Shown: positions 1 through 39,243 of the stretch, piece by piece
How positions within the stretch are numbered: position 1 is the stretch's first letter
How the letters are laid out: every line of letters starts with the position of its first letter
NCBI GenBank assembly: GCA_038501785.1
Contig: JBAMJR010000140.1
Coordinates: 5,416,501-5,480,500 of the forward strand
Source: Myoxocephalus aenaeus
Taxonomy: Eukaryota; Chordata; Actinopteri; Perciformes; Cottidae
DNA: 64,000 nt
Direction of reading: 5' to 3'
Notes under the pieces: generated by a model
Databases searched by the model: none
Told to the model about the DNA's origin: nothing
Seen by the model: the letters and a program-made list of their open reading frames with translations, nothing else
Position numbers and translations under genes: made by a program

Positions 1-561
1 TTAAATAGCCTGCAGAACAGACATGAGATTGAAAGCGTTAAACTTAATTGAGAATCTGTCCATAGATGACACTCGTGACTCTCACATATATTTTTAGAGT
101 TGACATGTCTTGTGCGGATCACAAAGCTCTCATTGTATTCCTACAGAGAGACAGACTCTTTTTGTTTTGCCTCCTCAGCTCCAACTAAATGTTTGAATAA
201 TATTACACAGGGGATGGTATCAGCATTGTGACATTTCATATTTTACGTCATTATGTGGTTCTTGCGTAACCTCTGCCACATTGCCACACACGTTCACATT
301 CTGCCAGCTCGGTGTGCCCTTTCATTTCAGTGAGGAATGCCAACAATGTGAAAAAGCCATTTTAGGAGAACTGAGGGTCTATTTTTCTCCATAATGTGTA
401 AACTGAAAAAGAAAGAAAAGAAACATGCACTTGAAATTGATAATACTGACGTGCCCTTTTAAAGTGTGGCTCACAGACCACCCATGTGGTTCAAAAAGAC
501 ATCTGAAAGACAATTTTTGCATTTCTAAAATTTCTATTTGCATTTTGCTTGATGTTTCCAG
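1..561 (+). other. phldb2 intron (partial)
   Basis: AT-rich intronic DNA leading to the acceptor at 560-561. I see no upstream exon in it. Confidence 0.7.
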
Positions 562-30490
<29,929 letters not shown>

Positions 30491-31199
30491 TGAAGGAGCA
30501 GGATGTGCCAATGGGCTTTTTAAGACTACGTTTTCAATATTTTTTCCCCTTTGGACATTTCTCCGTTTCGAAAACGGACCTTATTCTCATCTTTTGTTGA
30601 AGAACGAACACGGCTTCTGTTGTGTAGAGACGGCAGGCCTGAGTTACTCGAGATCCGTTTGCTGTGTTTTTATCCGCCTCATTGGCAAGACGGGCTGGGT
30701 TTGGAATAATATCTGGAGCATTGATGTGAAATTGTAGGCAGATGCAAGATAATAATTTGAACGCTTTCATGCAATCGTGTTCCATCCCAGAGACGTGGTA
30801 ACGTTCCGGAGTTCTAAAATGTGCTGTGGTGCACCGCTGTGCCTTGGAGTGAGTTGTAGAGGGTAAACACGTTAAAATATATATTTTATATGAGCTTTTT
30901 ACAACCCAGTTTCTTCAGAGAAGAGTGGACTGTGACTCAGAGGCTTCTTTTTTAGCTCTATGAAGCTTTTTACAAAAGCTTTTTAATGAGGAGATACTAT
31001 TGGAAACCGTGATGCTGAGTCAGCCATTTTGAGCTCTATAGCGTATTATCACCATGTCATCGTTGACATCAATACACAACATTATTGTGTTAGTGCCTTA
31101 CAAAGCCTAAACAATGTGGTCTATTGTGAGAATGGGGTTGATCGATTTTAGACTGTTTCAATTGTGTTTTAATCATTTTAGACCATTTCCTGTGTCCAA

Positions 31200-31205
31200 A
31201 ATAAA
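31200..31205 (+). terminator. proximal polyadenylation signal of phldb2
   Basis: AATAAA about 710 bases after the stop codon. A candidate for a short 3' UTR isoform. Confidence 0.4.
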
Positions 31206-32460
31206 TATCACATATTCATTTCGTAAATGTAGATGAGGAAATGTATTTACAATTTTTTCTTTTTTTCTGCATCTGATTTCATGTATCATTACTGTGGCAT
31301 TCTCAGGTCTTAACTGTGTGCATGGAGGTGCATGCATGCATCACATGATAACGTGTGAGTTTATACACACGCGTGCTTAGAAGTGCCTGTTGTTGTTTTG
31401 CGTGCGTACTCTCCGTACACTTCTTTTTACTGCGAGCTTCTAATGCAGCTCCAAGGTGCTATTCTTACATGTGTATCACACATATAATCCACACCATGAC
31501 ATACAATATTTCAATTGGAGTGTAATTATACACTCAACGTGGTGATTGTTGTTTTTTATTTTTTATATGGATTGCTGTGACCAAGTTTACAATAGTGTCA
31601 CCACAGGCTCAGAAGTGAAGCTCTATTGAAACGGTCAGTCTTGTTATTTTCTAATGTAAGGCCTTGGTTAAATAAGCATGAAGAATTGTGATATTTGTAC
31701 ATTTGGTTTCTAAGTTGTAGTTGGTTGACGATAATAAGGACACGATCTGTTAACTCGGAACTTTAAAAAAATAATTGTGGCTAAAAGAAAATCATATTTT
31801 GTGTGACAGTATTTTTACATGCAATATTATCTATATTTTTATGAGCTGCCTGTATCTATACACAATGTCGAACTGTCTCTGGTGAGGAAGCTATACCAGT
31901 GTGGAAGTGGCCCTCAGTGAGTTAGGAGCCCCTGTAGGTGTCGGGCAGAAAGAATCCACGGTACACACACATAAGAGGCGTTTAGTCATCCAAACAGAGG
32001 GATTATCGTCCTGCTTTGCTCCACTAGCTTTCATCGCATTATTACCACTAATTCAATGTTTTAGTGAAACTGACTATTCCACATTGATCACCAAAGCTGC
32101 TTTTACATTTCACAGTATACTCCATATACGTCTGAATGATTCAGTCCACTGATGGATGCATTTATCGTCCGGCCTCTTGGCATAGCTTATTGTTTAATTG
32201 ACCAAAGTACTCGTTTATGTGGTATAATGTATATGTGGTTACTCTGCTTTGACTTCTCTTTGTTCAGTACAATAAGATCAAAAGGATAAATGTGTGTTAC
32301 ATGACGAGCACGTGGTTGTTTTCCACCAACTAAAGGAATTGTTACAGTGGAAGCTTCCATGAGCTGTTTTATTATTTTTTATAACTAATTGTTATGTTGA
32401 TCCTACTGTATTTATACTATTCCCAATGCATGTTTCTTAATTTTGTATTTCCATATGAAT

Positions 32461-32466
32461 AATAAA
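32461..32466 (+). terminator. distal polyadenylation signal of phldb2
   Basis: AATAAA about 1,970 bases after the stop codon, followed by T-rich sequence within 20 bases. Confidence 0.5.
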
Positions 32467-32485
32467 AATGATATATTTTACCTTT

Positions 32486-33200
32486 TAATGATTTTTAAGA
32501 AGTTACTTTCTGAGAGCACACATTGTGCCCCGAAATAAACTACAATGCCACTTTTTGCAGGGATGAAAGTATGGCTTTGCCAACAGCAGCCACATAGTAC
32601 TTGGTAATTATGGAAATGACATGGGAGACACACCAGAGGAGAGGTGATTGTCAAATATCGAATATACTCGTATTTTTCAGCTTCAATAACCAAATGAAAT
32701 GAAATGGTTGATGAATAAATCAGCTGTGTAATATATTCTCTGCTTGCTTTCCTCTAATTGAATGTATCGTTATGTGCCATCTTGAATCCATAATGTTTCT
32801 GTTTAAATGTGCCCTCCTCTTTGTTAACCTTTTTGTTACAACGTTACAACTATAACTTCAACTCAATTACTAAAATGTTCTGGAAGAAAAAAGCAACCAT
32901 AACCAGTGTGTCAAACAACAATAACATGGAAAACAATTGAAAAGGCAACATGGTGATGGAGCCTCGCTATGTGGCCAAAGTGTGTTCTGTCAGAGAGTCG
33001 GCTCAGTAAACAGAGTATGTTATAACTGTGTATGTTATAACATACTGTAGCCTACATTGCTTCAATGCAATGCAGGGATACTGTGGCACGTCCCCATGAA
33101 GAGAATGAAAAAGGCACTCTATTCAAATAAGTATTAATCCTCCCTGGATTGGGCGGACTCATATTCTGGCTGGTATATCCCATTACCCCAGCATCCACAA
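32486..33200. other. intergenic, AT-rich
   Basis: AT-rich DNA after the phldb2 3' UTR. It contains a small palindromic repeat of TATGTTATAAC at 33014-33046. No gene recognised. Confidence 0.6.
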
Positions 33201-33220
33201 TACAATACTGCCCTGTAGTT

Positions 33221-33541
33221 TCAGATTGAAAACATTTGGCCAAGTAAAGCCGAGAGGAAGCTCAGCACAATGTTCACATCCACCGCCGAGCTGATCAGGA
33301 TGTCCTGGGAAAGTAAAGGGTGTGGGAAAGTCTCTAAGATCAATAGACGGCCCACACCAAGCCAGCGGTCTTTGGCATACGGAACTGTGATTTCTCCCAA
33401 GGTCAGGATGTCGCCCTTGACTGCGATTGGTTCGTCCATTTGAGTTGTTGCATATAGAGGAACTGTCAGGAAGTGACATCGTCCTGGAGTCCTGAGCGAA
33501 GACGCACGACTGATATTGAGTCTGTATTTGGCCCTGAAATG
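33221..33541 (-). pseudogene. unidentified open frame, possible exon or retro-copy
   Basis: About 106 codons open on the minus strand, bounded by TGA at 33542-33544 and a stop at 33221-33223. It reads CHFLTVPLYATTQMDEPIAV, then GDILTLGEITVPYAKDRW and SSAVDVNIVLSFLSALLGQM. Third positions are GC-rich, unlike the AT-rich surroundings, which suggests real coding ancestry. An acceptor-like TTTTTTTCAG lies just upstream near 33556. I do not recognise a family. Neighbouring frames show no continuation, so a decayed single exon is likelier than a live gene. Confidence 0.25.
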
Positions 33542-34162
33542 TGCTCATCGCACCTGAAAAAAACTGCCTGTTTTAAACCACCAACACTGTGAGAGCCGTC
33601 TTTGCACAAAGCCCAGCAGATGTATTTTGCTCACTGTTTAATCCAACCTCACGTTCGCTTGGATGCCAGAGTTAATGTTTTCCAGCAGCAGAAAGGACAT
33701 GGATGTGAGCGTAATGGCTGGCACTTCTTTAACAGCAAAACAAAAACCCCACTCCTATTAGTGAATTCCTATTAATCTCAACCTTCACATGGCCTGTTTT
33801 TCATGGCTCTGTTGATTGTGACTGAGGCATACCTCCATGCTGTAAATACACTGGCCTTGCTCATTCAATCTAGAGGAGATATCTTTTGAAACCGCCGGTC
33901 ATTCAATCTGTCGCCTGCCCTCTGGCAATGTGTGCGGTGTGGACTGTGGCTGACACCCGAGAAGGGACCACAGCACCAGGGGCTTCACCAGACCCTGGGA
34001 GTTGAAACTCTTGATTCGGTCTCACCCGTTTTCTCTCACAGGTGGACCGCCACTTATTGCAGGAGTGTTTGTGACACATTTATGACCAAATAAAAGATGA
34101 ATGTAAAATATTGAGTGGGGGTCGTCAGAGGAGGTGCCCGGCATTTGAGGGGCCTTCACTGG

Positions 34163-34255
34163 AGGAATCATTCAAAGTCAAAGTCAAAGTCAGCTTTAAA
34201 ATGTCAATTTCCATTTGTGCAAACATACAGAAGATTGAAAGTACGTTAGCAGCAT
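34163..34255. repeat. fish dispersed repeat fragment (GTCAAA motif)
   Basis: Three tandem CAAAGT units followed by CAGCTTTAAAATGTCAATTT and a GATTGAAAGTACGTT motif. I recall this order from a common teleost repeat; class uncertain. Confidence 0.45.
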
Positions 34256-34419
34256 TCACACATGAGTCTAAAAGACCGGTGGCTGCAGTTCCCTGTATGT
34301 ACTGGCTTGTCTTGTTTGATTTACCCCGGATCAGTTCAACAAGCCCGGGCTATAAATAGACACAGCGAGTGTTCTTGGGCAGACCACTGTGGTCGAGAGC
34401 ATGGGAGTGTGTCTTTAAG

Positions 34420-35210
34420 AATTCGGCTGTAACTCGAGCCCTATAGGAGGGAGAGCAACACCCTCCATCCTGCACTACAATCGAGCGTCGAGCTGCACGA
34501 TCCTGCAACCTCTGCAAGTATGCACGTTTCGCGTCGGATGGGATTCTCGGTAAACACCGCAGAGCTGTCACACTCACGGAGCTCCAGCCCCGGCGCGCAC
34601 CCCACGAGCTGCTAGCGTGCGCGCGGACCGGGAGGCGGGCTCGTGTTGTTTTATCACCCAAAAAAAACAAAAACAAAAAAATGGCTCGACATGGCCGTGG
34701 CTTCGACTCAACGTACGCGGCTTCGCGAACGACCCTGGACACCATAAGCAGTTGAGAGAGCTCGGCGCTAGATCCTCTTAATGAACGTCACAAGGTAGGC
34801 CCGTATCATATTCCCACTCTTTTTACATAATCGGTGGCGGCTGCACGGACACGCCGCCGGTTGTTTTGTCCTCAATATATTTCTACAGCAGCTGGCCAAA
34901 GCAATGCGCCGCGAGCTGGCCTTGGAGCGTGCCGTCGTGCGCCTTTGGCTTTGGAAAGACCCCCAGAATACCTCCGCGGGACGCGCTTCGGTTGGTCACG
35001 TGTTCGCCTCCGGGGCGATCGATTGTGCCCGAGCATCTCTGAAATGCGACGTGAGGCACATAGCGAAGTTATTTTCGGTGGGGAGGCTATCGTTTCCTCT
35101 ATTAAAAAAAAAAAAAAAACCTGTCTTACGCAAGCGCATTTTCAACCTTCCGTGGTTTTAAGGACACGTGACGCGCGCGGAAAACAACCTTTCAAGCAAA
35201 ACCTGTTTCA
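34420..35210. promoter_or_regulatory. GC/CpG-rich island, probable tlcd4 promoter
   Basis: CpG-rich block (for example 34560-34640 and 34830-35050) in an otherwise AT-rich region, 4.3 kb upstream of the first tlcd4 coding exon. A strong donor, ACAAG followed by GTAGGC, stands at 34794/34795, suitable for a non-coding first exon. Assignment to tlcd4 is inference; a bidirectional promoter is possible. Confidence 0.45.
34681..34755 (+). other. possible short upstream ORF in a tlcd4 leader exon
   Basis: ATG to TGA, 24 residues starting MARHGRGFDSTYAASRTTLD, ending 39 bases before the candidate donor at 34794. If this is the tlcd4 leader it would be a uORF. Confidence 0.2.
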
Positions 35211-35739
35211 GTCCTCATAACATAAACGCCAGTTCCCAGGAAAATGTCCGTCAGGCCTAAACATGCCACACTCCATCTTAATGGTTGACAATAACACATC
35301 AGTGACGGTCTGTCTGAATAACACAAACCCTGAAGTCGTCACCTCCACCTTGTTATAGTCAAATACATGTACCCAGGGCCGGCTCTAGCACTTTGGTTGC
35401 CCTAGGCGAGATTGAGTTTTGCGCCCCTCCCATATATTAACTTAACTGCTTTACTTTGCATAGCAGTTTTTCACCCACTTATAATTCTACTATTCTACAT
35501 TGCAGTTCAACAATAAATGGTGCATGCACAACAAACACCAGAATAGTTTCAGAACATTTTCTTTTTTAGTATTTAAAATAATTTATTACACACTCAAAGT
35601 TAGGATTACATTAACTCCATAAACTGTGACAAAAACACTCTTTTGTTCAAATATGTTTATTGAACAAACCTCAAAACATGGTACAAGCTGTATAGGGAAT
35701 GACTATGGTTATCAAGGTTTGACAGGTTTGGCAGTTTTT

Positions 35740-35901
35740 CTCTCCCTTACACACAAACACAGAGGGCTGGCCAGTCAGCAGGATCTACAGGTTCTCCCTG
35801 AATATCAGGAATTGCGGAGGGTGAGGTGTCTGCAGGCGGCAGTGTAGTTTCACTGGTGCCCTGAGTGCTTGATGTGGTCCTGGATGTCCCTTCACCTTCA
35901 C
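35740..35901 (-). pseudogene. hAT-like transposase exon piece with DPADWPA motif
   Basis: Follows an ATACAG acceptor. Reads GEGEGTSRTTSSTQGTSETT, LPPADTSPSAIPDIQGEPVD, PADWPAL. The DPA(D/G)WPA motif precedes the transposase core in the family, but here the frame breaks directly after it. Confidence 0.5.
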
Positions 35902-36081
35902 CTGTATTCAAGCAAATTGTATAGCCAGACAAGCGGTGTTTAATATAATAAGTGAAATGATCATGAATGTGGTTGAACTTCTTTAAGAAAACAAGCTATT
36001 GTATTTAATACATGCTAACATGTTTCTATTGTACTTTAAAGTATGGATGTGGCTTGAATAAATACTATTAAATAGACTCAC

Positions 36082-36141
36082 CTGATGCAGGCTGTGTGTT
36101 CCTGGCCCCTTGAGTACTACTGGATGTCCCTTCTCCTGCAG
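36082..36141 (-). pseudogene. small exon-like piece of the hAT gene, duplicated unit
   Basis: 60 bp between ATACAG and GTGAGT reading AGEGTSSSTQGARNTQPAS. It shares its first half with the exon at 35901 (GEGTSxxTxSTQG), pointing to exon duplication. Confidence 0.35.
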
Positions 36142-36430
36142 CTGTATTTAAACACAGAGTTCATCCATGCTGTTCGTTACACAATTGCATTTGGTCATTT
36201 CTATCATCCTACCACATAGTTGCATTGTACAAATACATTTTATCTGACCATGTAACTTGTAGTAGATAAATTACAATTACTGCCACCACTGCTACAAGGC
36301 TAAATAATGCTACTGATTACAATTAGTAGTATTAATGTGATTATGAAAGTAATAATTGATAATAATAATAATAATAACAATAACAATAAAACAAACAGCA
36401 ACAATAGTACTAGTTGTGTAGGCTACTTAC

Positions 36431-36482
36431 AAAGTTCAGAGGGAGGCGAATCAGGCGTCCTTTCTCCAGCAGGTGCCGGCCT
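36431..36482 (-). pseudogene. small exon-like piece of the hAT gene
   Basis: 52 bp between TTTTCAG and GTAAGT. The frame that fits the family reads PAPAGERTPDSPPSEL. Confidence 0.3.
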
Positions 36483-36945
36483 CTGAAAACATTGCCTGAG
36501 TACATCTGGCCAATTTAAAACAAAAATTAAAAATAAAAACAAAACAAAGAACACATATACATTTTAGTATATTCCTGGGGAGGAACTGTACAGAAGGGTG
36601 AACACCACCACTATCCCCCAAATGGTTACTGTGTGTGTATGCACCTGCTAGTTGTTAATTCACTAAACAGAACTTATGCCATTTATAATGAATGTAGACA
36701 GCAACTGTACTTTTCATAACTAGCATACATTATCCAGATACTGGTCTTTTGACATGTACATCCATGTAGGTTATCAGTGAAGTTACGTTTGCTAGTAATA
36801 GCCTACATAGCAAATTAGCAAAGTAACAGTTGCTAGCTAGCTATAGCTAGCCTAAGTGACAGCAATGAAACGTCCAATATTAGGTGATGCACAATACTAA
36901 ATGTATTTCGTTTGACACCTTAATGACTGAGATGAGAAGACTTAC

Positions 36946-37129
36946 CTCTATACTTGACTTTCTTTTCCTCTTCTTCCTTTTTTCGTTTTCGTCCCTGTGC
37001 TCCAGATGGTTTAGACCGCTTCACTTTTGCAAATGTCACGGGACAGTCAAAGTGGCCGCGCAATAGATTTTTCAGATCGCGCACATTTTTCAGACCGCAC
37101 AAACAATTTTTTTTTTTGGAGTGAGCCAT
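36946..37129 (-). pseudogene. hAT-like transposase N-terminal exon (remnant)
   Basis: 61 codons from ATG at 37129, MAHSKKKNCLCGLKNVRDLK, then FDCPVTFAKVKRSKPSGAQG and a Lys/Glu run, with a donor GTAAGT. The SGAQxRKxKKEEEEK segment is typical of ZMYM/hAT-type transposases in fish genomes. Joining to the next exon-like piece (36482) at the plain acceptor gives a stop, so the gene is probably dead. Confidence 0.5.
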
Positions 37130-37345
37130 CTTTACAATAGAAGATCTTTGATGTGACGTGTCGAGTCTTGGCCAATCAGCGTCCCGTTTTCTCGACAAAA
37201 AAATCAGATTTTTGGCCGAGTTATTGTCATCTCCATAACAGAACATCTTTGATGTGACGTGTCTTGGCCAATCAGCGTTAAGATGTTTACAGCGCCCGTT
37301 TCTCAATATGCGTGACTCTCTGTACTTGATGAGAAAACTCACAGC

Positions 37346-39073
37346 TGAATCGCCCCCCTTTTAATTTTTTCTTCTTTTGTGTGTGTACTTAAGTTGACCT
37401 TTTTAACTATTTGCCCTTGGCAACAGGGTCCAGCGTGGGAACTTTGCGGAACACAAACTTGTGTGTACATAACACAATCCTCTCTGCACTTCGTTAGAAT
37501 GGCTGAAGACGCCCCTCTGTTAAAAATCACAATATGGACTCTAAAAGTAAGCCTCTAATAACAAAAGTCTTTCTGCCTCGCAGCATGCTACATGTAAGTA
37601 CCTGTGCTCACTTCCCACCATTGCATATTACAGGCAGGCTAAAGTGGACTCTGTGGAGTCGGCAGTTCAGGTCACTGGTGACTTTATTTTCTTGGCCAAA
37701 GTGAACCAGCGAGGGACCCTGCTTGTCCTCGAGCATTCTCTTTGTGGGTAATGAAGGAACGAAGGCCCAGAGCTCCGGGGACGGAGATGTGTGTGTGTTT
37801 TTAAGTGCGTCTGCGCTGGGAGATACTCTGTTCTGCAAATGTGTCCATAAAGTTTACTGACCTGGCATCTCACCAAGAGCTGGCACAGTCGGTACATAAT
37901 ATGCAAATAGACCCAGGCAAAGCTCATAAAACAGTCATGCTGGACTCCCGGTGCAGCGGACCTCGGTCACTGACATACATTTTCTGTCTGCGAGCCAGTA
38001 TGCCTGCAGAGTTGCTCGTTTTGGATCTCCGTTGCCTTATAGAGAACATTCACTTCTGGTCCAAATATAGATATGATGGAATACGATTTTTTATTTTTTC
38101 TGGGTGGTTTGCTTTCGTTCTACTACACATCATGCTACTTCAAGGCCTAGATTTTGATTTTGACTTCAACTATGTATCGATGTGACATGGATTTTATTGA
38201 ACCATCCCATGCGGATCTCCCTTCATGCCATGTAGCCACGTTCCACTCACATTTTCCAACACATGGCTGACCTGTTTCCATTTAGGATGCTCTGACGCTG
38301 AGCAACGCTGAGATACCGGCCCTCACTTAACCCCCGGAAATAGAGAAAGTAGAGCTGTGCGATACTTCTCTTTAATGTTGCGGTTGTCGTGGGGATTTCT
38401 ACTCATGTGGTCGAAATCAAAAGTTCTGCTGATGTGTATCGGTGTCACGGTATTTGCATTGACACTTTCATTTTGTTCAAATCAATCCAGCCATAATGTG
38501 CATTATTAAATCTCACTCAAACTGGACCAATAATGACGGGAGCAGGGCTATTTAGTGACACTCTGCATGCCGCTGCATTACGTACTGTAGCTGGGATTTA
38601 AGTTGTGAAATAGGTCATTGGCTGCTTTTCTTATCCAAACAAAGCAAAGTCCATGGTGGCTTAAAAAGCACACAGTTATTTGGCAGTTTACTGGGTACTA
38701 TACAGTAGATGAGCGAGACAATTTTGTGTTGTACAGTTTTCCGGGAAGTGAGGTCTGTGTGTGGTTTTAGAAGCTGTGTGTGTGTGTGTGTGCACATGCA
38801 CGTGCTGAAACCACATAACCTTTCGGCACACAGTGCGTCTTGATACGTTTGTCTTCTGTCTGAAGAGCCACACTTCCTCTGTAACACAGACCCAGAAGGT
38901 AATACATTATCTTTTCGTAATACAGTTTTTCTTTTTTTTTGGTTGAAGCTGATGGAGCAGAGTCGATGACCTGTTGTCGTCAAAAGTGTCTTGGATCGCT
39001 GGTGATTCCACTGAGCTCGGCTAACGTTCCCTCGTCATCTTTTTTTCCTTCTCTCCCCTCCATCCTCCCACAG
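37346..39073 (+). other. tlcd4 first intron (3' part, inferred)
   Basis: Mixed-composition DNA between the hAT remnant and exon 2. It has a short TG tract at 38774-38790 and no convincing exon. Confidence 0.5.
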
Positions 39074-39243
39074 TCAGGTTGGGTGGCCATGGAACCATTC
39101 AACCAGCTCATTCTCGCCATCTCGGTGACCAGTTTCTTCACCTTCCAGTGGCTCTTCCACAGAGTCAGCCCCTGGACGTCCACGCGCATCAGCCCCAGCT
39201 TCCTCGTCCTCAGTGACAAGCAGAAGGTGGAATGGAACTCAAG
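39074..39243 (+). CDS. tlcd4: tlcd4 exon 2 (first coding exon)
   Basis: Acceptor CCACAG at 39068-39073, ATG at 39089, donor GTGACG at 39244. Codes MEPFNQLILAISVTSFFTFQ to KVEWNSR; the last two bases complete Arg with the next exon. The coding part is 155 bp. Confidence 0.92.

Larger units (their letters stand above)
30491..32485 (+). other. phldb2: phldb2 3' UTR (probable)
   Basis: About 2 kb of AT-rich non-coding sequence directly after the stop codon, with no plausible ORF. It contains a proximal AATAAA at 31200-31205 and a distal one at 32461-32466, so short and long 3' UTR forms are possible. The limits are inferred, not shown by a transcript. Confidence 0.6.
35374..37345 (-). mobile_element. 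decayed hAT-like DNA transposon
   Basis: Left end CAGGGCCGGCTCTAGCACTT with GGTTGCCCTAGGCGAG resembles the termini of hAT elements carrying ZMYM-type transposases. On the minus strand lie split pieces of the transposase N-terminus: MAHSKKKN..., SGAQGRKRKKEEEEKKVKYR, then small exons, then DIQGEPVDPADWPAL, after which the frame is lost. The catalytic domain is missing. I could not find the right terminus or an 8-bp target duplication, so the right limit is approximate. Confidence 0.55.
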
